A stretch of 64,000 bases of DNA from Solanum dulcamara (Eukaryota > Streptophyta > Magnoliopsida > Solanales > Solanaceae). The notes below the pieces were generated by a model, which was not told the DNA's origin, did not search any database, and was given only the letters and a program-made list of their open reading frames with translations. How positions within the stretch are numbered: position 1 is the first letter of the stretch; every line of letters begins with the position of its first letter. The position numbers and the translations under genes are program-made. The stretch is taken from NCBI RefSeq assembly GCF_947179165.1, contig NC_077237.1, forward strand, positions 16,329,523-16,393,522. The letters run 5' to 3'. Positions 1 to 12,800 of the stretch are shown one piece after another.

Positions 1-850
1 GCGGTATGTCCTGTCTAATTATCTCCCCATATACTTTTTTCGTCCAGCCTCTACCTCTCCCGATGCCCGCCAACATCAGCCGCTTACACCTTGTCACTGG
101 GGCATCTACACTTCTCCTCTTCACATGGCTAAACCATCTCAGCATCGCTTCTCTCATATTGTCCAGCAGAAGCCTCAACAGAGGAAGAATTCCGCACGAG
201 ATAACAAGGGACGTTAAGGAGGACAGGCCATCCGTACCTTGTCGTAGCTAACTTAATTCCTAATCATATCTCTCCTAGTATGCCCATATACCCACCTTAA
301 CATCCTCATCTCTGCAACATTCATCTTCTGAACATGCGAGTTCTTTGATTAGTCAATACTCTGCCTCATACAACATAATTGGTCTAACCACTACTCTATA
401 GAACTTATCTTTAAATTTCGGCGGTACCTTCTTATCACACAAGACTCCAGAGGCGAGCCTTATTTCGCCCATCCCACACCAAAATGTGTGACATCATTGT
501 TGATCTCCCTATCTCCTTGAATTAAAGACCCAGATACTTGAAACATCCTCTCTTGGAGATGACTTGAGTATCAAACCTCTTTTCCACGTCAACATTATGC
601 ATAGCCTTATTGAGCTTACACTCCAAGGATTTAGTTTTGGTCTTGCTCAACCTGAACCCTTTAAACTCCAAGTGCCTGGTGTGGACTTTATTCCCATGCT
701 TATCCTACAAATATCACACTTAAGCTCGTCAACCTTTATAAACTTGCTATACCCAAAATACCGCCGTCTCTCGGAGTGCTCCAACTTTCCTAGCACAATG
801 TCCCCATCCCTCTCTTCGTTCAAGAGTTCATGGAAGTGTGTCATAAACTA
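1..850 (-). mobile_element. LINE (non-LTR retrotransposon) pol fragment, RT core deleted
   Basis: Read on the minus strand, about 780-820 carries a pre-RT segment (RDGDIVLGKLEHSERRR) that I recognise from plant LINE pol proteins. About 640-665 carries a late-RT segment (FKGFRLSKTKTKSLECKL), and 250-440 the C-terminal part ([16 protein letters not shown], then KMNVAEMRMLRWVYGHTRRD in another frame). The part between the first two, where the catalytic RT motifs should lie, is absent: the two ends are joined within about 60 bp. Stops and frameshifts break the remainder. The fragment continues past the left edge. It is a dead copy; whether it lies in an intron of the transporter gene or upstream of it cannot be decided here. 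Confidence 0.8.
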
Positions 851-2017
851 AACCCCAAACTAAAAGACTTCATATTTTTACGCAAGCTAATTGGCTTGGC
901 CTAAATTCAAAGTAAAGATCCTAAATAACTATGTTGGCCATCTGGGGTGGACTGGCTCACAAGTGATCGGTCATGAGAATGATATTTCCAAAGTTCAAAT
1001 GCTAGTCAACCTAGTCAATGTCGTGGTCAAACATGGTCAAATACTTGGCGACCCTCCGGTCTTAAATGGAGTAAGCTCATAGCCATGTCATTGGGAAATT
1101 GATAGCTAATCCATCCCTTCAAATTGTACCAAACAACTGAGCAAGGTTAGAAAAGAAAGTCATTTTATCTCCTTTCCCTTCGACCAATCTGGGTTATGGA
1201 GATGAATTATCCTATTTACTAATAGTTTCAAAATCCAGAAACATGTGGGATCAACAATAACTACACCTCAATCCCAAAGTTAGTTAGGGTGGGCTATATG
1301 AATTCTTACTATTCATATACTTCCATTTTAGCTCGTCTTAATTTTATTTTTTTAAAAAATAGTTTCTAACATTATAAGTTCTTTACTTTGTCCATTGATA
1401 CACAAATCTCTCACCATAAAAGATTCTTTAACACATAGGACCGTTTTACTTTCACATCCATGGATTGGTGCATTTTTGGTGATCAACACAGGATATGAAC
1501 ATACCATCTCAAGCGACTCTCTCTTATTTTATTTTCTATTCGTGGCAGTTGCACCTTCTCCTGGATATTTTCATTTCTAATCTTGTCTAATTTTGTTTGA
1601 CCGCAGATCCATCATGTATTTGCATTTTTGTAATATATTGGACATCATTGGTGCATTGCATACAATCATTTTGTTGAAATAAGCATTTTTTAAGGGTCAT
1701 AATAGTGTGGAGGCGTTGTTCCTGTGGGTTAGCACTTAGCCACAGATATAGTTTTTTTCTCTGAGATGCATTTTGTTTACTTATTGGCAACACTATATTA
1801 GCTACTTTAAATGCTATTGAAGAAAAGAAGAAAAAGATTCTTTTGGGGAATATTATGCGTGACTATGTCCTGAAGTTTGGGGGGATTAATTAAAGTTCAC
1901 AAAGTTCCCTAAATAGGAGAACTACATAATTACAAGCATATAATCCTAATCTTAGGCATAAATATAGGGAATAGAGATACTTAATTGTCATGTTGGAACA
2001 CGGTGAACAAACTTCTA
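851..2017. other. Non-coding stretch, no exon recognised
   Basis: I looked for the exon that should precede the Walker A exon at 2573 (the beta-strand region ending in a Leu-Leu-Ile/Val-Thr-Gly segment) and did not find it on the plus strand. Only short AT-rich open frames without family resemblance are present. It may be intron sequence or 5' flank. Confidence 0.5.
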
Positions 2018-2453
2018 GGGTCCCTTTGGTTCATATACTAGTTATGTGGGGATTATAATGCAGGGATGGTTAATGTGGGAATTAGTAATGTAGGAGTTGT
2101 TATGAGGTGATTAACAATGAGGAGATTGTAATACATAATTTTTTAGTTGTTATGAGGTGATTAACAATGAGGAGATTGTTATACATAATTTTTTACTTAC
2201 TTTCAAAAGGCATTTTCGTCTTTAAATTGTTTAATTTCCGCACAGCTAATACACATATTCTATTCTTTGCATAAAATTATACATAGTTTTCCACATAACT
2301 TAACGCGGGTGATATTTAATAATGTCAAACAAATGTTGCATTAGTTATGCATCAATTGTTTTTTCCTTTATGCAGTCAACTAGACACTATTATCTTATAT
2401 GGGATTTTATGCTTGAATTACGTATTTCAAACCATCAACCGAACAACCCTTTA
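2018..2453. mobile_element. MITE-like repeat
   Basis: The left end (agggtccctttggttcat) and the reverse complement of the right end (agggttgttcggttgat) form imperfect inverted repeats. The internal words gggattataatgcagg and 'cctgcattataatcccttt' (reverse complement at about 7556-7574) are shared with the repeat near 7.4 kb, suggesting one family. No transposase is present. Exact borders and target duplication are uncertain. Confidence 0.45.
2096..2195. repeat. 50-bp tandem duplication
   Basis: Two nearly identical 50-bp units (2096-2145 and 2146-2195), each starting gttgttatgaggtgatta, lie inside the MITE-like repeat. Only one position (gta/gtt) clearly differs, so the duplication is recent relative to the decay around it. 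Confidence 0.9.
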
Positions 2454-2572
2454 GTTATTCAAGTGTTATGTTGTAGCGCAGTGAACAAAATGTTGGCATC
2501 TGGTTCTTCACTATATTTTATTTGTGGATATATGGGAACAGAGAATATAATTCTCACTGGTTCATTTTGAAG

Positions 2573-3245
2573 GTCCAAATGGTAGCGGCAAAAGCTCACT
2601 TTTTCGAGTCCTTGGAGGTCTTTGGCCACTTGTTTCTGGCCATATTGTAAAACCTGGAATTGGTTCTGATCTGAATAAGGAGATCTTTTATGTTCCTCAA
2701 CGTCCATATACAGCTATTGGAACACTACGTGACCAGATTATATATCCTTTGACTGCTGATCAAGAGGTTGAACCTCTCACACGAAGTGGCATGGTTGAAC
2801 TTCTTAAAAATGTAAGTTTCTATGATTAATCCCCGAATTCTGCATCTTGTTCTATGACCAATCTCATGTATTTAAAGGCTTGTAATTTATAATTTCAGTC
2901 ATTTTGTTTTAACGCATTGAATTCTACATTGTCATACTAGGTTGATCTTGAGTATCTTCTGGATCGCTATCCTCCTGAAAAGGAGGTAAACTGGGGTGAA
3001 GAATTATCTCTGGGAGAGCAACAAAGATTGGGGATGGCTAGACTTTTCTACCATAAACCGAAATTTGCCATTCTGGATGAATGTACAAGTGCTGTGACAA
3101 CTGATATGGAGGAACGCTTTTGTTCAAAAGTAAGAGCGATGGGAACATCATGTATCACTATTTCTCACCGTCCTGCGTTGGTTGCATTTCATGATGTCGT
3201 CTTGTCCTTGGATGGTGAAGGAGGCTGGAGGGTTCACTATAAGAG
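2573..3245 (+). other. ABCD1: NBD1 of the ABCD transporter (two exons)
   Basis: The first exon opens with Walker A (GPNGSGKS), split by a phase-1 intron after the first G of the Gly codon, and holds the Q-loop (YVPQRPY). The second exon (2941-3245) holds the ABC signature (LSLGEQQR), Walker B (FAILDE) and the H-loop with its histidine (TISHR). NBD1 therefore has every canonical ATPase element. The 129-bp intron between them (2812-2940) starts gtaagt and ends tag. Confidence 0.95.
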
Positions 3246-6200
3246 GTACACAAAGCTAAGGTAACTAAGTGTTCCACACACACTGCAAATGCAGATACTT
3301 ATTAGTTGCTGTTCAACAAAATCTCCAGGGCAGAGGCTCCCAGTCTCGCTGACTCAGAGTTCAATAACGACCAGCATAATGAGACAGATCGTCAAAGTGA
3401 TGCAATGACCGTGCAGCGTGCATTTGCAACTGCAAAAAAGGTTTGGATACTCATGCTGTTCACACTTGTTCTCAGAGACGTCTTCTCTTGCTCTAACTAA
3501 CTCCTCTTTGGCATCATCCACAGGGCACAAAATTCTCCAAGTCAGAGGCTGAATTGTATTTTTCGGAGTTGATATTAGCATCGCCATCTGAAGATGATGA
3601 ATCTCCCTTGCTTGTCTTTCCACATCTTAAAAGTGTTCCAAGGATACTTCCACTGAGAATTGCTGCCATGTCTAAAGTTCTGGTGAGTGTTGTATTGCTA
3701 TGACATCAATCTCGGTCCTTTAAGTTGGTTAGTTCCCAATTTCCTCTCGCGGTGGTTGCTTTTCTTTTCTTTGGTTGTGAAATTGAAACAAAGAAAAGAC
3801 AATATATCTTATTCAATGTGATTTACCTGTAACATTTACTGGTTTAGACTTAAAAAACATTGGGCAAAGGAATTGTACATTTGAAAAATGGTAAGGCGGG
3901 TTTGAAATGAAAAACAATATCGCCTAGTAATAGGTAGATAGATATATATTCTGTCTCAATATGATATTACTATATCTACTCTTGTCTGGGTCCTAAAGTC
4001 AAGATAGGATATTCTGAAAAAAATTGAATCTTAAAAATATCCGTTTGGTTTTGTGAAAATGAGGAGCTTTTGGCAGTAACATGTAAAGCGGATCATCATT
4101 TTCTTTTTGATGAGGAGCTGATCACCATATCTGTGTGGAGGGAGTTAATATTATTGAGAACCATCCTTTTTGCTTGCTTCTTATAGCTCTAGTGCTTATT
4201 TTAGGTACCCAGACTGCTAGATAAACAGGGGGCACAGTTCCTCGCAGTCGCTTTACTTGTGGTGTCCAGAACATGGGTTTCTGATCGCATTGCCTCTTTA
4301 AATGGTACTACTTCTCTGTTCTTTTAAATGTTATTCTTCTTTATCTGGAATGAAGGATTTTATTGTACTATTTATAACAAAGACATCTGCTTACGTAGGA
4401 ACAACTGTGAAATTTGTCCTGGAGCAAGATAAGGCGGCATTCCTACGTTTGATTGTTATTAGTGTCCTTCAGAGTGCTGCGTCCTCCTTTATTGCACCGT
4501 CTCTGAGGTGAATTTATATGTGGAAAGAGTACACGCCTTTCCTTACTTTAAACATGCTTAGCATCTACAAATTTTAAAATAATGTATACCTGGAAGACAG
4601 AGACTAAGTCTTACTTAGGTAACTCGGTTTCTCTTCCCTGACCAGAAAAAAAAGATGATTCTGTGTTCAGTTATTACAAAGAGCTAATAGGCTCCCTTCG
4701 AAGCGACACATAGAGGAAAATTATCTTGGACATGTATATCGATTACATGGACATCCAATTTTAGTCGACAAGATCAAAACATTTATTTTTTTCAGCCAGT
4801 AGAATTGACTTTCAATATTCGTTTTGATGAATGATTGCACAAAAGAACACTCAGACAATAATTATGAGGTTCAAAGTTCAAACAGAGTACATCTTAAACT
4901 TTCTACATTCCTAGATTCAAATGCAATAGTAACCTATGTCTACTTTTTCTTCTATAGTATGTAGGTAGTGACGTATCTTTGATAAGGTTATACATATAGT
5001 GATCTTATTTATTTTTTTAAAATGGAAATTTTAGAGGCAATTCTGCAGGGTTTCTTTCCAACATTATCCTGAAACCTTTTTTTCTCGACTCTGAGTTAAT
5101 AGTTGTGGACAACTAGATACCACCATAGTCCATAGCCATTGACAGTAAGATCTGTCTGCTAATTCAGGGTCCTGGAAGGTTGGAAGTATCTTTAGGTATG
5201 ATAGGGGCCTCTAAAGGAACTTTTGTGGTTGGGTAGGTTTAAGTTTCACAAGGTTGCTGCTTTGGCTGCTTATTGGGTGGGCAAACTGTGTACGATCATT
5301 TCATTTAGTGTGTTTATTGTTTATTATCTGCTAATGAATCTTGTCGTGTTAGACTGTTGTATTTCATATTGGAATTTTTAAATGTGTATTCTTTGTTGAC
5401 CTTTGTCCTTTCTTCTTTGAGATCAATAAAAAAATTTCCTGCTCTCATACAGGCACTTGACGCAGACACTGGCACTTGGATGGAGGATTCGTTTGACCAA
5501 GCACTTGTTGAAGAACTACTTAAGAAATAATGCATATTATAAGGTACCTATATTATTCTACAAGATAAATATTTACTAAAAATCCTTTTCAGTTCTGTCA
5601 AGTTACACTGTTACTTGAACGTCTATCACTCTGTTCAACTCATAAGTTTGTTTTTAGATGTGCTGTTCAGTAAATCCCATGCTCACCCGTGACATTGTGA
5701 AAGTTTTAACCATTTGAAACGTTTTGGTCCTGTTGTATTTCCGAGCACCAGTTTGATAAAAAAAATGGTCTAGTTTTTATGCTACTATTCATCCTAATTT
5801 TGGTGTAAATTTTAGAGGTCAAATCGGGCTTTGACCAAAGTATTTTGATTACTAGGTTTCTCAATTTCTTATGGAAATGGAGAAAATGATCAACTACATG
5901 AAATATTCTACCTTGTGAAAGGTCTAGATTTTCTTTACATCTGAGAAATGCATTTGGAAATCCAATTTGACTATTGAAAATTCATACAAAAGCTTTTGGT
6001 AGATTTATTATCCATTTTGGTCCTGTTGCAGTCTTTCGTTTGGTGGAATAGTAGGACAACTTCTTTGTTCATAATCCCGTGTCCGTCATCCTTGATTAAA
6101 GGATAACTTATGCTGTAGTTCCTTTACTTTTCAGTAGAAATCTGATGTACTGTTCAAATATCTTGCAAATGTAACGTTGAAGGATGGATTGTAGGTATTT

Positions 6201-9200
6201 AACATGTCGGGTGTCAACTTGGATGCGGATCAGAGATTAACTCAAGATCTGGAGAAGCTAACCGCTGACTTGTCTAGTCTGGTAACTGGAATGGTGAAGC
6301 CAACTGTTGACATTCTATGGCAAGTTTCTGTTGTGGTTGTTAAGCTAATAATGTTTTAACAGTATGTTTTCTGGTTTTATAGAGGTACTACTGAAATGCA
6401 GGTTCACATGGAGAATGAAACTGCTAACTGGCCAGAGGGGAGTTGCAATATTATATGCTTACATGTTATTAGGTCTGGGTTTCCTGAGATGTGTTACTCC
6501 TGACTTTGGTGACCTGGCAAGTCAAGAACAACAGCTTGAAGGAACTTTCAGGTTGCCTGATGTTTTAGTTACTGCTCATCTTATTGTGTTTGGATAGGCT
6601 ACTAATCCTGAGTATCTGTTATCAGGTTCATGCATGAAAGGTTGCGAACACATGCTGAATCTGTTGCTTTCTTTGGAGGTGGTGCTCGTGAAAAAGAGGT
6701 AGTAATAATTTTTTAACAACAATATTTTTATCAGCAGTGAGACCTTTCAGAAATAAGATATATAGGTGCGTTGTCTGATATCTGTATACATGCATATACA
6801 TTGAGGTGATCAATTTCCCGTGTGATATGTTAGAAATTAGCTGGTATAGGATATTTTGTTCCTGTTTTGTGCCTCCAATTTGGAAAACAAAGCGGGTAAA
6901 TAAGCTGGACCGTTTTAAGTTGTTATCATCTCTTCATATCAATTGCTACAGATTACATCAAGAGCTCACTGTCCTTTAAAAAAATAATTGTTTGGCCCAA
7001 AAGTGGGGCTGAGATGTTTAGTGTAAGGACTACGTTTGGAATGTCTGGATTTATGGGTAATACAATAAGAATATTCTTTCTTTTCAATAGGAATTTTTTC
7101 TTTTTAATAGAGAAAATTGCCACAGGCATTGATGTATGCAAGAAATGTAATGGCTTTGGCCTTTAGGTGTCTATCCAGTACCTATCTTGGGGTTTGTATT
7201 AGTACTTTGTTGTTTTTGTCCAAGAAAAAAGTTTTTTCTTCTAGAAGTTTGGTTGATAATCATTTCCCCTTTCGAGTAAAATTTAGTGATTGTTTTGTTG
7301 GGTAGTGAGGAGATGTAATCACCGCATACAATTCAAAAAAATTTACTAATGCAATGTTTGGTTGCTACATTTTGCGGGATGGAATATGGATCAAGAATGC
7401 AAGTACTTCTAGTAAATTAAGGATTAAAAAACTTAAATGACAAAATGTCCCTCATTATAGTAAACAAAATAAACATTTAAAAAGTAAAGCACATTGAAAT
7501 CATGCAGGGAATACTATTTCTTAGTATATCAAACCGAACATTTAACAGGGAGTTCCTGCATTATAATCCCTTTATAGCTGTCCGTGTTGGTGGGATGTAG
7601 CAGGTACTTGATAGAATAGTCGAGGTGCGCATGAATCCAGTCACCTCTATTTTGTCCAAGAAATGTGATTCTTATAAAAAATTGAGTACCTATCTTAAAG
7701 CATGAATAGATATCTCAATTCCAGCCAATGATTTTTTGTTCTTTTGCTTCCGCATAATTTAAGACTGTATATTGGGATATCTGTATCTTCTGTTATCCCA
7801 TTGTTTAGCTACTACCTATTCTACATGTAATTCCATGGGCAATAGATAGCATCCTAATGAACCTTGAGAAGATATGTTGTCATGATGGTATGTATAAGCA
7901 AAATCTGTGTTAAATGGTCTTTGAGATGGGATAACAAAGGGGAATAGCTTTACTGCCTCCAATTTTAGCGGACGCAACAGCTAAACCAGTTTCGTAGATA
8001 ATTGCATGTGTTTTACCGGCCTTTTCTTGTAATTGGTTGTTGAAACTGCAGTTCCATCAGGTAAAGCATAGTAAATTCAGGTTCTAACATAATTGATGGT
8101 TTGTGGAAAATGCAGTTCCATGTACTGCAAAATGTTTATAGGCCATAGGGAACATATGAATAAACTAATGGATGGTTGTCTGTAACATATGACACCTTTC
8201 CTCTTGTCCTTGTTATCTTTTGAGTAATCTTTGTCTCAGATTAGTCGTAACTTCTGTGTGATGCAATGGAGCACATCAATGGTGATTAAAAAAGAGAGAT
8301 TTGTGGAAAGAATTGACATTTAATTTGCTATTTGAAGTTGTGCTATTCATAACCAGAATGAAAAGAAAAATAACCTGTCAATTCACCACTTTGTAGACAT
8401 GGACCTAATGGGGCAGTGTCCCTTTAGCAATACTGGATATGTTTGTGTGTATCAAATATGTTGGGGAGCTTCCTTTTTCTGCGTTAATAAAGTACTAAAT
8501 CCTTATGCCGTATGAATAGTTATAGATGTTGTACCGAATGTTGTTATAAACAAGAAGTTGAGGAAGCAACTGGCTTTTTAAAGTGGAACTCACTATCTAA
8601 AGAAAATATAAAAATTAGTACCTAATATATATGAGTTTAGTAGCAACATTAAAACTGCTATTAGCATTACTAACTTCAGCATTTCGGGGTGTAGGTCTAA
8701 TTACCTCAACTCCCCGTTTCTGGCATGCTATCGTTATAAAAGTCTCTCAATGGCGGAAATGGGAAATAGCCTCCAGTATACAACTGTGACATATTAATCC
8801 CAATAGCTCAAATTAAATATCACTATAACATAATTCATTTAGCCTACAATAAGATAAATTCAATTGCAATTGGTTTCCATTTGTCTATTAATCAGCTACA
8901 AAACAATTAATCACATCATCAATTTCATTGCTAATTGCTTTAGAACTTTGCTAATTGTTAGAATGTCCCACATTTGTTGGTTGAGAGAGCTGGCTGCTGC
9001 TTCCTTATATAATCCTGGACAATTCTCACCTTATGAGCTAGTTTTTGTGCTTGAATCAGTGTTATCAAAGACGCGCTTAAGCCTTGATGCGAGGCTCAAA
9101 ACATGTTGAGCGCTTCGCCTCGCTTAGTGTGGCTTCAATGTCGTCATCAAGGTTCTAAGGCATACATTTCCTTGCCAATGAGTCTCTTCTGAAAAGACGG

Positions 9201-9826
9201 CACTAAACAATTGATATTTCACTTTATTGTAATTTTTTTTCCAATTTCTTTGTTCATGTATGTGTCATTCATGCTTATAATTATAATTCTTGGACTAAAT
9301 ATGTATATATATTTGTGGTATTTCTCCCTTTGCGCCTTTTTCCATTAAATCCCAGAGTCATCACCTTTCTTGATTTACCCAATATTTGGCCCCTAATTTT
9401 ATATTGTCCAAGTTCTAGATGTCCAAATCTAGACATGTGGAGGGGGGAGGGGGTGTTAATGTTCCACATTGAGGCAATTAGTGGTTGTCTCCTTATATTG
9501 TTTTGAGTAATCCTCACCCTAGGAGTTAGCTTTTGGGATTGACATAGGCGCAAGGTATATTCATTACACTAATTATTTACCTTAATTTGTTAGTCATTTT
9601 TTATTTTCAAAATAATCAGCATTTGTATTTGTTTCTCCCTTTGTGCCTTTTTTGATTAGCCCACGCTTTATTTGCGCATTGCGCTTAAAACGCCAACGGA
9701 CTTTAGACTTTTTTGCGCTTTTTGCTTTTGATAACATTGATCAGAGACGGACAAGTAAAGAAGAATATAAAATTGCATCAAGATAGTTTAGGAGAGAAAA
9801 AACTATCCCGAGAAATAGGAAAAAAA

Positions 9827-9870
<44 letters not shown>

Positions 9871-12800
9871 AAGAAGGAAAGCTCCAAAACAGTAGTAGAA
9901 TAGGCTTCATCGCAGTAGCGAAGTAGGATTAATAGAAGAAGAATCATTGAAAAAAGAATGCTAAAAGAGAACAAAGAAGTATACCTGCTGGGATGGAACC
10001 TTATTTAAAGATGCTAAAGAGCACAAAGAAGCGTACCTGCTGGGATGGAACTTATTTCTCTTTTTACCGCCTTTTAAAGTCAACATCAAATAAGAGACCT
10101 GCTTCTCACTTAAAATGCTTTGCACCCGCTGCTTGAAGCATTGGGCTTCTCCGGAGTTGCATTGCTTCACCCATGAGAAGCAACAACCCCTTGTTTTGCA
10201 TCTCTCGGTTGCTTTAAGCAATGGAATGACCTCTTTTAATAACACAGGTTGTTCTTGAAAATACTTATTTTTTAGCTCATACTGGTAAGGATTCATAGAA
10301 GATTTCTTGATTTTATTATGTCCTTTACTGTTTTCTTGTTTATCCAGTTATCTCTAGCATAATACTGATACATGTTATGATGCATGGCAGATGGTTGAAG
10401 CAAGGTTTAAAGAACTTCTTCACCACTCTTCTTTGCTTCTTAAGAAGAAATGGTTATTTGGCATAATAGATGAGTTCATCACGAAGCAGCTTCCTCACAA
10501 TGTTACTTGGGGATTGAGCCTTTTGTATGCTATGGAGCACAAGGGCGACCGGGCTTTGACTTCAACTCAAGGTGATACCCAACCAACTATGAATTTGTTT
10601 ATTTTTATGCTGTTATTATTTTTGTAAAAAATAACCAATTCTTTTTTACTGTCCCTTTTCTTAGGTGAACTCGCTCATGCACTACGATTTTTAGCGTCTG
10701 TTGTGTCTCAAAGCTTTTTAGCTTTTGGTGACATTCTTGAGCTCCACAAAAAATTTGTTGAGCTTTCTGGTGGTATCAATAGAATTTTTGAGCTGGAAGA
10801 GTTTCTCGATGCTGCTCAATATGGTGGGTGTGATTTGACTTTTAATTTTCTCTTGTTTCTGTCACTTCCAACTTTCAAATGCTCTTCTCTGGTTGTTAGT
10901 TTCAACACATTTGTGCGGCACTTAATGGTTAAGCTCCAAGCCTTATGCTGTAAACCTTTGAGTTGATAGGCCGGTTTGAGTCCATTGCAATAGTATTGTA
11001 GATGTCATAGTTTTGTGTATGAAGGAGAGGCGAGCATTAACTTGGTAAAGAAGTTGAAGATAGATAAATTTAATGGGAAGTTTTTTCTTTTGTTAAAAGC
11101 TTATTTGGATGGTTAATGCTGGTGGATATGCGGAAAACACTTAGTTTTGGCTGATGAATTCTTGGGATGAAAGTGTTCATCTTGAAGATGCTACAACTAG
11201 GTTATGCTAATGAATGACCAGCCAATCTGTTCTGAGGCTTTTGACATAGTGGCGTACATAGTTCCTAGATTGCATAATTTGGATTCCATGGGCACCGTCT
11301 TTTATAAATAAAAAGTGCTCTTTCTAGCCACACCAGAAATATAGTTTGTCTCCAGTAAATTATAATCATTATTTGTTTGAATATTTTACCATCTTTCTTT
11401 TCTTTTTCCTTTTGACAACATTCATGTTTCCCAGTTCTTCTATGATCCTCTCTTTCTATCAACACCATCTAATTATCTTCTCTTCTTGAGTATAAAATGT
11501 ATAACATTGTTGAGGATAATTGCTAGCATCGCCAAATAAATTAGAGGGAACAAGTGTGCATCTGTAAATATTTCATGTAGCACGCAAAGGAACTATAGGC
11601 TCAAATTGTAGGGTCAATTTTGATTTTGAATGGTTAGAACTCCACATTTTACCAGAAATTGTTGGGAATTTCTGCTTATGTGGGAAATTTGGTACAAAGT
11701 AGGTTGACATTTAGCTATGATATTGGCAACAACCTCTCTACCTTCACAAGGTAGGGAGGGGCAAGGTCTGCGTACACATTACCCTCCCTGGACCCCACTT
11801 GTGGGATTACACTGGGTATGTAGTTGTTGTATTGGTATAGCAAACTCAAATAGCTGAAGCTAAATTTATTTCCGACAAAATTCCTGATATCCCCCAGTAC
11901 TGAAAACTGCCTAAAATCATTCAGTTCTAACATCACAGCATAGTGATCTTTCCTTATCAAATTGCTTTTGGCTGGATATTTTTAATACTAGTCTGCAGAA
12001 GTTAGTATCATTATATGGAGCTGATGTTTCTTGTATGCATGCAGATGTACCTGAAGGTGTTAGTTCATCGCGTTCCTCTGAGGATCTAATTTCTTTCTCT
12101 GAAGTAGACATCATTACACCAGGACAAAAAATCTTGGCTAGGAAGCTAACATGTGATATAGAGAAGGGGAAAAGCCTTCTTGTAACTGGTTAGTGGTCAG
12201 ATGACCTCTACTTATACTTTAGTATTTAATGATATTTATTTGCTAATTACTTCCTTTCTGAAGGCCCTAATGGAAGTGGAAAGAGTTCAATCTTCAGAGT
12301 CCTTCGTGGTTTATGGCCAGTTGTGAGTGGAAAACTAGCTAAACCATGTCAGCCTCTTAACTCAGAATTAGGCAGTGGCATCTTCTATGTACCTCAACGA
12401 CCATATACGTGCTTAGGAACCCTACGGGATCAAATTATATATCCTCTCTCACATGAAGTGGCTGAGAAAAGGGTACAGGCTATGCGAGAAGGTAAATTTT
12501 CTGGCTAATAGTATATTCCTCAGTTTTTTTATGAGTTGGCTTGCTTGTTGACTGTTACAGTTTGTACTTGAGGTGAAGTAATTAAAAATCATACAGCATT
12601 CTTGGGAAATAGAGCTTTCTAACGGGTGCCGGTTGTGTGAGATTATTTGATTGACTTTTCCCTATGAAGGGTGATGCAGTAATTTATTTTGAATTGGAGT
12701 TTTCTTTGAACCGCTAATATTATCTATTTTATATTAAAAATGAAAATTCAACTGCCGAGGGATATTCCAGGTTTATGAATACATATTTGTAGTGAGCTTT

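Larger units (their letters stand above)
6699..10390 (+). other. ABCD1: Large intron (3.7 kb) of the ABCD transporter, filled with insertions
   Basis: Bounded by donor gtagta after the EAA-like exon and acceptor ggcag before exon 10391. It carries a MITE-like repeat near 7.4 kb, two LTR-type fragments (about 8955-9055 and 9345-9625), one copy of a dispersed repeat (9059-9738), a (GA)19 tract and a 53-bp tandem duplication. Between 7600 and 8950 I see only AT-rich sequence. Confidence 0.85.
4205..10823 (+). other. ABCD1: Second transmembrane domain (TMD2) of the ABCD transporter
   Basis: Eight exons encode TMD2. Visible marks are a hydrophobic first helix ([11 protein letters not shown]), the ABCD-family segment around DADQRLTQD (exon 6195-6319), a further helix with [17 protein letters not shown] (exon 6402-6551), and the EAA-like loop [14 protein letters not shown] (exon 6626-6698) that in this family contacts the ATPase domain. 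The last two exons (10391-10571, 10665-10823) end with [17 protein letters not shown] and [10 protein letters not shown], the coupling segment before NBD2. Confidence 0.93.

Noticed and set aside
2322..2570. Open frame reaching almost to the Walker A exon, as a possible upstream exon
   Set aside because: It overlaps the MITE-like repeat, has no similarity to the residues expected before Walker A, and ends in a stop right before the acceptor.
8400..8800. Possible additional insertion in the large intron
   Set aside because: AT-rich without terminal repeats or known words; nothing to support a call.
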